A stretch of DNA of 64,000 bases, from NCBI GenBank assembly GCA_963820415.1, contig CAWFZT010000006.1, forward strand, positions 62,001 to 126,000, written 5' to 3'. Below, piece after piece: positions 35,630 through 43,713 of this stretch. How positions within the stretch are numbered: the first letter of the stretch is position 1; each line of letters begins with the position of its first letter. The DNA is from CAWFZT01 sp963820415. GTDB lineage: Bacteria > Chloroflexota > Anaerolineae > Anaerolineales > Anaerolineaceae. The position numbers and the translations under genes were made by a program. A model generated the notes under the pieces. The model was not told the origin of the DNA. It saw only the letters and a program-made list of their open reading frames with translations, and searched no databases.

Positions 35630-36141
35630 CAGTCCTGGCCTTCCTTTGAGGCATGGTTTGAAGGTTCGTTGTCCTTCTCAAAAACGACAAACAGTTTCAT
35701 CGCCCGGATAATTACCCGCGGCGCACCTTCGTCCTGGACGATGGCAATCCCATTTTCCAGGCAGGTCAGCCGGCAAACGTCGGCGATATCTCCATCTCCT
35801 TCCAGGTAGATACGTTCAAAGCCAGCCTGCCGTACCTGGGCGATGGCGTCCTGCATGCGCTGGCGGATTAGCCGGAAAAGATGAAACGACGTCTGAATAT
35901 AATCGAGGGTCAAATGAGCGCGTAGGGCCAGCCCTTCGGGGGTAATGATGTAGCGTAGTTTGCGGCGTCCAACCCGGCGCGCCTTTACGTACCCTTTGGC
36001 AATCAGCCGCTTTAAGTGCCAGTTGATGGTCGCGACTGCCACACCCAACTGGGCTGCCAGGTTAGCCTGGGTGGCATCCGGATCCTTTTCAATCTGCTCA
36101 AGGATTACCAGGTCCGAGTTGTGGTCAGAGGAAATTTCCAT
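35629..36141 (-). CDS. Winged helix-turn-helix transcriptional regulator
   Basis: 170 aa from the ATG at 36141, 19 nt after the predicted transcription start; the longer frame to 36207 would start upstream of its own promoter. DLVILEQIEKDPDATQANLAAQLGVAVATINWHLKRLIAKGYV (about 10-52) is a MarR/Lrp-like winged helix. VGRRKLRYIITPEGLALR is the wing and first linker helix. The C-terminal half (about 100-150) holds LEGDGDIADVCRLTCLENGIAIV, a small alpha/beta region with two cysteines that could sense a ligand. It is the first gene of the operon with fcl and the exporter, so it probably controls it. Confidence 0.85.
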   Translation of the reverse strand: MEISSDHNSDLVILEQIEKDPDATQANLAAQLGVAVATINWHLKRLIAKGYVKARRVGRRKLRYIITPEGLALRAHLTLDYIQTSFHLFRLIRQRMQDAIAQVRQAGFERIYLEGDGDIADVCRLTCLENGIAIVQDEGAPRVIIRAMKLFVVFEKDNEPSNHASKEGQD

Positions 36142-36153
36142 GGCAGTTTTAAT

Positions 36154-36195
36154 ATTCAATTGTTGAATTATAACCGAAAATATCCCTGGCCTCAA
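36154..36195 (-). promoter_or_regulatory. Sigma70-like promoter with overlapping palindrome
   Basis: On the minus strand TTGAGG (36195-36190), a 17-nt spacer and a perfect TATAAT (36172-36167) form a strong promoter. The start point would fall near 36160. A 15-bp palindrome ATTCAA-TTG-TTGAAT (36154-36168) covers this start point and touches the -10 box, an ideal place for autoregulation by the winged-helix protein encoded next. Confidence 0.7.
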
Positions 36196-36260
36196 GGGTT
36201 GAGACAAAAATGGTCAGGCTGATCAACCCATGCCGGTTCTATTAAATTTTTGCCGTCTCT

Positions 36261-38921
36261 TCACCCCGGGTATGGCGCCGGACAGACCAGCGAGGCATCC
36301 GGTGAGCGCAGGTAAACCTTTACCTCAGGATGGATTACCACCACGGCGATGGCGTCGACTTCCAATTTGGTCGAACAACCCAACACAACTGCATCGATTC
36401 CTTGAAGAAAAGAGTCCGGGGAACTTGCCGTAGGAAACACAACCCCCTGGTCTAGGTGGGGGCCGATCATTTCGAATACCAGGCGTGCATAAGGGCGGCT
36501 AGAATAAGGAGAAAAACGATCAGGCTCTCCTTTGTTGGCCGGATAAAACCGCGGGTAGAGCACTCGCCCTACCAGCACCACCGCATTTTCATCCTGCAGA
36601 AATACCGCCAGGTCCCTCGCCTGAAGACCGGTTTTTTCCAGGCTGCCCATAGGCAGCCACATCGCTGCCCTTTCCGCGTTAGTCTTCTGTATGGTAAAGA
36701 CCAACGGAAACGCCCGCTCTGATACTGGCAAAATTGCCCCAATCAAGAATAACAGCACCGCCGGCAGCACGATGTACCTGGCGGCAGTTGGCCTGGGAGG
36801 GGATATCTCAGCTCTAGGAATTTCCTCTTCATGAATGAAAGAGAGGGTCCCCATCCAACCAATCACCCTCTGGCTGATTTGGATCAATCCAAGACCAAAA
36901 TAAAAATAGATCACCCACACTGCCGGAACCAGATAGCGCCCACCGGAGGTACGTGCGATTCCATTCGAAATGAAGTAAAACAGGCAGACGACCAACGGAA
37001 CCAGGCCCACATAACGCAGCCGTTTCCAGGAACAGCCAATCCCCAAGGCAATCAGTGCCAGGTCGATGAATAGTATGACCGCCTGCCCGACAGACAGGTT
37101 GCCGGTCCATTCATCACTCCAGAAAGAGTTGGTCGATGCAACGGTATGCTGCAGGTCATTCATTTCCAGGCTGGTCGGAAGTGTTATCACCGAAGCGACG
37201 ATGTTGTGAAAGAAATGCGCCGAACCAAAATCCAGGGCAATCGGGATTTTACGGGCGGCGTCTTTAACATTTTCCTTGATTTGGGCAATGACCGGGCGAG
37301 GTGTCCTGGTCGGGCCAGGCGTGGCCGCCACCGCCGGAGGAGTGGCTGTGGAAATAGGAACACTGGTAGGCCAGGGAGTGGCGTTCACCGGTGTCGGTTG
37401 CACTTCCCGGACGGTATAGTAGCGGCTGGAAAAAAACGATCCATTCAACGTTTTCATGAAGTAGAACGGCGTACGGTTGAAATACCAAGAACGAGCCATC
37501 CATGGAGCAATGGCCAGCCCCATCCCTAATGCAAATAAAAGACCTGCCTGAAACCATTTTTCTCTACTACTCCCGTATACGACAAGCGACATGCCGAAAA
37601 CCACTACAAGCAGGAGCCAGGGATTATGCCGGAGCAGTGTGCACAATCCCAGCACTCCACCGGCTAAAAGTGGAAAAACAGTCCTCCTCTGCGGCTCTTT
37701 TAGCCAGCGCACCATGAAATAGGTGAACAACGCCAGACCAACCGCTGTGGGAACTTCGGAAAGCAGCAAATGGGTATTCGAAGACAACAGCAGTTGCGAA
37801 GCAGAGATGGAATTAATTTCCTGGAAGATTGCCAAAACCGCCACGAGGATGCCGGCCGCCTGGCTGTGGAGCGATTTAGCAAGCAGGTATAACAGAGCCG
37901 GGAAAATAGCCAGAATGATCACCTGAGCGAGGACGATCCAATCGTAGCGCTGCCCGAAGAGGACGTGCAGCAGCAGTAGAAAGGTCGAATACAGCGGCTT
38001 GTCTGTATAATTGTTATCGTTCATCCCCAGGCCAAGGAAAGCATACTGGGCATCCGTATCATATTTGGCCGCGTCGGAAAAGGGATAGAGCTGCTGGTTG
38101 GGTGGGTAAGGTCCGGGAGCGAAAAAACTGCCCGGAAATGGAACGTGAGTCCACAGGAAAGCTGTAACCAGCCAGATGGCGATGAAAATGATCAAATCCA
38201 ACCTGGCCGCCTTGATCTTTGCCAGCCATCCAATGATGCGTTGGCTTGTACCAGCCAGGATCAGAATTACACCGATCACCCATGCCAATAGAATCTGCCC
38301 TGCTAACAAAGGTACCCCGGGTTGGTTCCAATACAACGGATCGGGGTTGATCCCCAGTCTCGTGATAATGATCAGACCCCACACCAGCAGCAGAATTCCT
38401 AAGGTGATGCCCCACCCAATCAAGTTCGATTTTTGATCTTGCCAGGCTTTCTGGCCTGGAACCCGATCTTTAATTATCAATCCTATCCCCGCCTGCAGGC
38501 TGAATAGCGCCAGCCAAGCCGCCACCGGGCGCAGGCGGTCCAAATACGCCCCATAATGTGCAAACTGGTAAGAAGGGGTAAAGATGACCAGCCAGCTTGA
38601 CAGGAACAAGATTGCAGATATCAGCACCGCCATGTGTAATTTCTTCCTGGAAGCCAGGATAGGATCGATTAAAGACCAGGCTCGCCGCGGATTGCGGAAA
38701 GCCAGGTGAGCCAGGGCAACCATGGCAAGGAAAATTGCCAACATCCCCGCCATGACCACCAACCGTGGCAATGAATATCCAGCAATCAAGCTGTTTTTCG
38801 GATCCCTTGGAATACTGAGCAAGTAAAGCAAGGCTGCCAATGCTTCCACATCGGCGGCAAGGAAAAAATAACCCAAGACCAGGCGGTGAGGTAGGGTGAA
38901 AAGACGTTTGTGGTTACTCAT
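36261..38921 (-). CDS. Large GT39-like membrane glycosyltransferase (paralogue family of three)
   Basis: 886 aa from the ATG at 38921, which overlaps the upstream stop (ATGA). About 18 hydrophobic stretches are predicted by eye. Shared with its neighbour: a VEALAALLYLL-type N-terminal helix, the loop PFPGSFFAPGPYPPN, YPFSDAAKYDTDAQY (acidic outer loop) and KPLYSTFLLLLH. A Ser/Thr/Pro-rich outer segment (about residues 490-535) contains TPTPV-type repeats, and the soluble C-terminus has LVFEMIGP and VVLGC. Role as an outer-face GT-C transferase is inferred from the acidic loop. Last gene of the asnB operon. Confidence 0.8.
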   Translation of the reverse strand: MSNHKRLFTLPHRLVLGYFFLAADVEALAALLYLLSIPRDPKNSLIAGYSLPRLVVMAGMLAIFLAMVALAHLAFRNPRRAWSLIDPILASRKKLHMAVLISAILFLSSWLVIFTPSYQFAHYGAYLDRLRPVAAWLALFSLQAGIGLIIKDRVPGQKAWQDQKSNLIGWGITLGILLLVWGLIIITRLGINPDPLYWNQPGVPLLAGQILLAWVIGVILILAGTSQRIIGWLAKIKAARLDLIIFIAIWLVTAFLWTHVPFPGSFFAPGPYPPNQQLYPFSDAAKYDTDAQYAFLGLGMNDNNYTDKPLYSTFLLLLHVLFGQRYDWIVLAQVIILAIFPALLYLLAKSLHSQAAGILVAVLAIFQEINSISASQLLLSSNTHLLLSEVPTAVGLALFTYFMVRWLKEPQRRTVFPLLAGGVLGLCTLLRHNPWLLLVVVFGMSLVVYGSSREKWFQAGLLFALGMGLAIAPWMARSWYFNRTPFYFMKTLNGSFFSSRYYTVREVQPTPVNATPWPTSVPISTATPPAVAATPGPTRTPRPVIAQIKENVKDAARKIPIALDFGSAHFFHNIVASVITLPTSLEMNDLQHTVASTNSFWSDEWTGNLSVGQAVILFIDLALIALGIGCSWKRLRYVGLVPLVVCLFYFISNGIARTSGGRYLVPAVWVIYFYFGLGLIQISQRVIGWMGTLSFIHEEEIPRAEISPPRPTAARYIVLPAVLLFLIGAILPVSERAFPLVFTIQKTNAERAAMWLPMGSLEKTGLQARDLAVFLQDENAVVLVGRVLYPRFYPANKGEPDRFSPYSSRPYARLVFEMIGPHLDQGVVFPTASSPDSFLQGIDAVVLGCSTKLEVDAIAVVVIHPEVKVYLRSPDASLVCPAPYPG

Positions 38922-41527
38922 AGGGGACAACTCAATAATTTCTTAGGGGATGGCAAATAGATAACCGGGTGCTGGCCGAGGATGACAACAGCCAGGCCAT
39001 CCACGTAATGGGCAGATTTACATCCCAATACAATTACATCAGCAGCGTTAGGGAAGTAAGCTGGTGAACTTTCCATCGGCAGGTCTATGGTATTCCAGGC
39101 AGTTGGGACGATCATCTCAAACACCAGGTGAGGCGTCGTTTTGGGCAAATCATTATAGATTTCTTTGGCATATGCATCGGTTTTGTAATCCAGGTAGCGC
39201 GGGAAAAACGCACGGCCATAGGCAATGAATGAACCTGGATTACTGATAAAACTCTCTATGTCCTGGGTAGCATAACCTAGCTTATCTAGCAGTCCGTTTC
39301 CGGCCAGTATTTGCAGCACTCCACTTTTAGTTTCGACCAGGTAAGGATTGCTGAAAAATGTACTCGAAAGCGGCAAAGAAAGACCCACCAGAAAAACGAC
39401 CAGCATTGCCGCCAACCCGCCGCGCCATCTTCCTTGTCCTCGCCCCGTCTCATCTGCAGGCTGTATCACCGAATTTAATCGCCGCCCGGCCCCGACGAGC
39501 CCCCGCAAACTCGCCACCCACCGGCAAACCTGCACCAACCCCAGGCCAAAATAGAAATAGGTCACCCAATCAGACGGCACGATATAGCGACCGCCTGAAG
39601 TCCGCGCCAGCCCTAAAGCCAGCATGTAGGCCAGGTTTAGCAGCAAGGGCGCCAACCCGGCAATTTTCCAGCGTGACCAGCAATATCCGACCCCCAGGGC
39701 AATCAGTAAGAGTTCAAACAGCAACAAGACAACCGCTTCCAGGCTCAACCTGCCATTCCAGCCAGTTGCCCAAAGCGACGCAGAGCCTTGCCCATTGACC
39801 ACATGGTCCAGATCATTCTCAAGAAGAGAAGTCGGTAAGGTTAAAGCCGATGCAATCAGGTTATGGCTAAAATTATTGGCCACGAAGAAAAAGACTGCAC
39901 CATAGCGGGACAATGACCCGCCCCCGGAAACGGGGTGGTTAGTAGTATTGGGGGTGGACGATCGCACAGCCGGGGTGGACTGCGCACCAGGCAGATTTGA
40001 CCCCGAGGGTTGGCCGGTGGGAAGCACGGCAGTCGGGAGGGCTGGCAGATAACGCTTTTCCCAGACGGTATGCTCCAGTGTAATCAGAAAATAAAAAGGC
40101 GTTCCACGCACACGGATATTGCGCCATTCCCAGGGAGCGATGGCAACCAATAAAACCAGAAAAAACAACCCTGAAGCAGCCAGCCAGCGTTTCCATTGAC
40201 GCCCATAGGCAAACCAGGCGATCAGGATAATCACCAGCAGTAAGAACCAGGGGTTGTTCCTGACCATGGTCATCAGCCCCAATACGCCTCCTGCCGCCAT
40301 GGCATACACCGGTTTCCTCCGGGTATCGCGCAGCCAAAGAAAGACCAGCAGGCACAGCAGCGCCAGACCAACCGCCGTGGGAAATTCACTCATCAACATT
40401 TTGGGAGTGGATACGGTCCAGATGATCAGCGACCCGCGGATAGCGTTGATTTCCTTAAAAATCGCCAGGACTGCCGCCAACGAACCAACCGGCCGGCTAT
40501 GTAGCAGCTTTCCGAGCAAATAAAGCAGGGCCGGGAACACCGCTAGAATCACAACCTGCAGGCTCACTACCGAGGTGATATCCTCGCCAGCGATGGCATG
40601 TAAATAAACCAGGAAAGTGGAATAAAGCGGTTTATCAATTACATGGCCCTTGCTGCCCGCGTCAATCCCGATCAGCGGGTACTGGGCATCCAGGTCGTAA
40701 TTCATGGCGTCCGAATAGGGATAATATTCATAATTGGGCGGGTAAGGCCCTGGAGCGAAATGGCTGTGGGTTTGGGGCGTAAAATTCCAGGCAATCGCAG
40801 CCACGGCCCAGATCACTAAAAAGATTACTACATCCAGCCATTTCCCCGGGCGGAATTTGCGTGCACTAAAGGCGCCAACTGCTCCCAGGCCAGCCGCCAG
40901 CAGGCTGACCGCCAGCGCCGCCACGACCTGCAGGTTCAGCAGGGGAACGCCGGTCCTATCCCAAAATACATCCCTGGTCAATCCCAGTCGCGACACACCC
41001 ACTACCAGCCAAAAGAGCAGGAACAGCGCCAGCACGCTCAGGCTGGCGAACAAGGCTGTTCCTTCCTCCTGCACCATTCTTTTCCAATCCGTCAAGGCTA
41101 TTCCGGAACGGGTAACCAAAAACACTAGCAGAGTTTGCAGGCTGGCCAGCATTGCCCAAACCAACCACGGTTGTAAGCGCCCGAAGTACAACGCGTAAGA
41201 ACCCAACCGGTAAGCCGGCAAGCAGGCTACCAACCAGAAGAAAATAAAGACGGCGGCCATTATTATCCAAGCCCAGGGACGCCAGGCAGTCCCGGTCGGA
41301 ATGAACCGCCCGGTAATTTGTTCCGCCCACCCCCGCCGCGCGATCGACAGGCCGGTCAACCAGGCGGACAGCAGCATTGTCACCAGCAGCAACGCCACAA
41401 CCGCCAGGCGCGAAACTGAATTATTTTGGTCAGCGGGATTGGCTAATAAATAGACCAGGCAGCCCAGGGCTTCGACGGTCGCCAGGCCAAAAAAGCTTCC
41501 CAGCAAGGCAGGTGGTTTAATTTTCAT
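38918..41527 (-). CDS. Large GT39-like membrane glycosyltransferase (tandem paralogue)
   Basis: 869 aa, adjacent paralogue of the protein at 36261-38921. It has the same order of blocks: N-terminal VEALGCLVYLL, loop HFAPGPYPPNYEYYPYSDAMNYDLDAQ, KPLYSTFLVYLH, EFPTAVGLALL, a Ser/Thr/Pro-rich segment near residue 490-540, and C-terminal LVFEMIVP, VIVLGC. Tandem duplication is clear. It sits 3 nt downstream of the lipid-carrier transferase gene, so it likely uses a carrier made by the same pathway or elongates its product. Confidence 0.8.
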   Translation of the reverse strand: MKIKPPALLGSFFGLATVEALGCLVYLLANPADQNNSVSRLAVVALLLVTMLLSAWLTGLSIARRGWAEQITGRFIPTGTAWRPWAWIIMAAVFIFFWLVACLPAYRLGSYALYFGRLQPWLVWAMLASLQTLLVFLVTRSGIALTDWKRMVQEEGTALFASLSVLALFLLFWLVVGVSRLGLTRDVFWDRTGVPLLNLQVVAALAVSLLAAGLGAVGAFSARKFRPGKWLDVVIFLVIWAVAAIAWNFTPQTHSHFAPGPYPPNYEYYPYSDAMNYDLDAQYPLIGIDAGSKGHVIDKPLYSTFLVYLHAIAGEDITSVVSLQVVILAVFPALLYLLGKLLHSRPVGSLAAVLAIFKEINAIRGSLIIWTVSTPKMLMSEFPTAVGLALLCLLVFLWLRDTRRKPVYAMAAGGVLGLMTMVRNNPWFLLLVIILIAWFAYGRQWKRWLAASGLFFLVLLVAIAPWEWRNIRVRGTPFYFLITLEHTVWEKRYLPALPTAVLPTGQPSGSNLPGAQSTPAVRSSTPNTTNHPVSGGGSLSRYGAVFFFVANNFSHNLIASALTLPTSLLENDLDHVVNGQGSASLWATGWNGRLSLEAVVLLLFELLLIALGVGYCWSRWKIAGLAPLLLNLAYMLALGLARTSGGRYIVPSDWVTYFYFGLGLVQVCRWVASLRGLVGAGRRLNSVIQPADETGRGQGRWRGGLAAMLVVFLVGLSLPLSSTFFSNPYLVETKSGVLQILAGNGLLDKLGYATQDIESFISNPGSFIAYGRAFFPRYLDYKTDAYAKEIYNDLPKTTPHLVFEMIVPTAWNTIDLPMESSPAYFPNAADVIVLGCKSAHYVDGLAVVILGQHPVIYLPSPKKLLSCPL

Positions 41528-41530
41528 AAA

Positions 41531-42583
41531 TCACGGCCACCGCTTCGGGTTATCCAGGTAAAACATGCACACGAATCCTGCTATCAGGCAGCCAACAAAG
41601 ATGCCGTTGGCCTGCATGGGTGGCATCGCCACGGTTACGAAGGCGGCGCATTCCAGGATCAAAGCCACTATTTGCATGGCCAGGACGGCCCGTCCAGGTT
41701 CGAGGCCCAATGCCACCAGCCGGTGGTAAGTATGGTCCACCCCGCCCAGGTAAATTGGTTTTCTGCGCCGCAGCCTGGAAAATGAAACCAGGGCGGTATC
41801 GAAAATTGGCACACCGACCAGCAAAATCGGCACGAACCAGGATGATTTCTGGTAGGGAACCTGGGGGGTATAAAGGATAGCAATCGACGCCAGCAGCAGG
41901 CCCAGGCACTGCGCTCCGGCATCCCCCAGGAATAAGCGCGCCGGGGTAACATTATAGAAAAGCAATCCAAGGCAAATCCCCAGCACCATGGCGCTCAAAA
42001 CTGAAAGCACTCGCTGCTGTGAATCCAACATCGCCAGCATAAAGAAAGCGAACGCCCAGGCGCTCAATCCGACTGCCAATCCATCCATGCTGTCAACCAG
42101 GTTGAAAGCATTGGTAACCCCTACAATCCAGAGCAGGGTAACGCCCCAATCCAGCCACACGAACTGGTGATGTCCGCCGACAAAGAACTGGCTGCCTTCA
42201 AAGATGCGGATATAAATTCCGGAATAGATCAGGACAATTGCAGCCAGGAGCTGCCCACACAGTTTAACCCCCGGGCGTAATTTTTTATAATCGTCCCAGA
42301 TTCCAAAAACAAAGATAATCAATACTGCCAGGAATAGCCCTCGCAACTCGCTTGACTTCCACAATCCCGAACCGATCAACAGCACAAGCATCGACATGAA
42401 CAGGGCGATCCCTCCCGCATAAGGAGTCGGCAGCTGGTGCTGCTTGCGCGGTAGAGCCCCAGGAATGTCCATAAGTTTCAAACGCAACGCCAACTGGATG
42501 CCTAACCAGCCTGTGATCAGGGTCACCAGCACCCCCGCCAGCGTTCCCAGGAAAATATCCGACATGTTGGAAAGAAAAATCAT
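41531..42583 (-). CDS. WecA/TagO/MraY-family polyprenyl-phosphate sugar-1-phosphate transferase
   Basis: 350 aa with ten or eleven helices. All catalytic loops of the polyprenyl-phosphate N-acetylhexosamine-1-phosphate transferase family are visible: GIWDDYKKL (DD pair, about residue 95), VTNAFNLVDSMDGLAVG (about 155), FLGDAGAQ (about 217) and GGVDHTYHRL (HxxxR-like, about 275). It starts glycan assembly by moving a sugar 1-phosphate, usually GlcNAc or GalNAc, from UDP to undecaprenyl phosphate. It overlaps the GT4 gene by 4 nt, and this GT4 probably adds the next sugar. WecA and TagO cannot be told apart from the sequence. Confidence 0.92.
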   Translation of the reverse strand: MIFLSNMSDIFLGTLAGVLVTLITGWLGIQLALRLKLMDIPGALPRKQHQLPTPYAGGIALFMSMLVLLIGSGLWKSSELRGLFLAVLIIFVFGIWDDYKKLRPGVKLCGQLLAAIVLIYSGIYIRIFEGSQFFVGGHHQFVWLDWGVTLLWIVGVTNAFNLVDSMDGLAVGLSAWAFAFFMLAMLDSQQRVLSVLSAMVLGICLGLLFYNVTPARLFLGDAGAQCLGLLLASIAILYTPQVPYQKSSWFVPILLVGVPIFDTALVSFSRLRRRKPIYLGGVDHTYHRLVALGLEPGRAVLAMQIVALILECAAFVTVAMPPMQANGIFVGCLIAGFVCMFYLDNPKRWP

Positions 42584-43713
42584 TCCTCTCCCCCCGCAAC
42601 CGCCCAGGACTTGTAGAGTTTTAGCGTATCAGCGAGCACTTTCTCCGTCGAATATTCCCTTACGACAATTTCCCGGCCACAAAGGCCCATTTTCCTCCGC
42701 AGGCCCGCATCAAGGATCAGAGTCCGTAAGGCCTCCGCCAACGCTTTTCCATCCCTTACCGGCACCAGAAAACCGTTTTCACCCTGCCTGACAATGCTTC
42801 GGCAGCCAGGTACATCGGTCGCCACCAGCGCTCGTCCGCAGGCAGCCGCCTCAGCCAGGGTGCGCGGCAACCCCTCCCGGTAGGAAGGCAGGCAAACGAT
42901 ATGTGCACGGCTGTAAACTGCCAGCATATCGTCCTGCCAGCCCCACCATTCCACAATTCCGGCTGATTGCCATTCATTTATTTGCTGCTCAGGCACACAG
43001 GCCGGGTAATTGGGATCGGTGTCTCCAACCAGGGCAAAGCGAGCAACCACCCCCTGCTCTTTCAAAATGTGCGCTGCCTCGACAAATTCGCCCACACCTT
43101 TATCCCACAGCATGCGCGCCGGTAGGACAATAAGAGCCGGCTCAGGCTGGTCAGGTTCCACCACAAAGCGAGATGTATCCACACCCGAGCCGGGAATCAG
43201 GTAGACCTGGTTTTCTACCACCAGGCCCAGGTCGAAAAACAGCGCACGGTCATCCACGTTTTGAAAGACCACCTGCGTGTTTTTCAGAGCCACCCGGTAA
43301 AGGGCTCTAACCAGCCAACGCAGCCCGCCTTCTCGCCAGCCGCGGCCGATAAAAACGAACCCCAACCCGGTAATGGCATTGATGATCCCCCGGATGCGGA
43401 TGCCTGAAGTGTGCGCCGCCAACGAGCCATATAAAACGCACTTGATCGTAAAATGATGGACGATATCCGGCTTTTCCATCCGGTAGAAATTTCTCAGGCG
43501 CCAGACAGTCGCCAGCTCGGCCAACGGGTTAGTGCCTTGCCGGGAGAGAGGAAAGGATTTCCAACGAAAACCCGCCTCTTCCAGGCTCCGGCTGTATTTC
43601 CCAGGAGGCGAGACCAGAACGACTTCATGGCCCTCACCGCGCAGCGCCTGGGCCAGAGAGAGCCGGAAATTATACAAATACCATTCGGTATTGGCAAACA
43701 GGATAATTTTCAC
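42580..43713 (-). CDS. Glycosyltransferase family 4
   Basis: 377 aa retaining GT-B. MKIILFANTEWYLYNFRLSLA and VHHFTIKCVLYGS are typical of the PglA-like subgroup that adds the second sugar to the lipid carrier. RMLWDKGVGEFVEAA and YREGLPRTLAEAAACGR (E-x7-E) form the donor site. Overlaps with the lipid-carrier transferase and the asparagine synthase genes (4 nt each) indicate coupled translation. Confidence 0.9.
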   Translation of the reverse strand: MKIILFANTEWYLYNFRLSLAQALRGEGHEVVLVSPPGKYSRSLEEAGFRWKSFPLSRQGTNPLAELATVWRLRNFYRMEKPDIVHHFTIKCVLYGSLAAHTSGIRIRGIINAITGLGFVFIGRGWREGGLRWLVRALYRVALKNTQVVFQNVDDRALFFDLGLVVENQVYLIPGSGVDTSRFVVEPDQPEPALIVLPARMLWDKGVGEFVEAAHILKEQGVVARFALVGDTDPNYPACVPEQQINEWQSAGIVEWWGWQDDMLAVYSRAHIVCLPSYREGLPRTLAEAAACGRALVATDVPGCRSIVRQGENGFLVPVRDGKALAEALRTLILDAGLRRKMGLCGREIVVREYSTEKVLADTLKLYKSWAVAGGEE

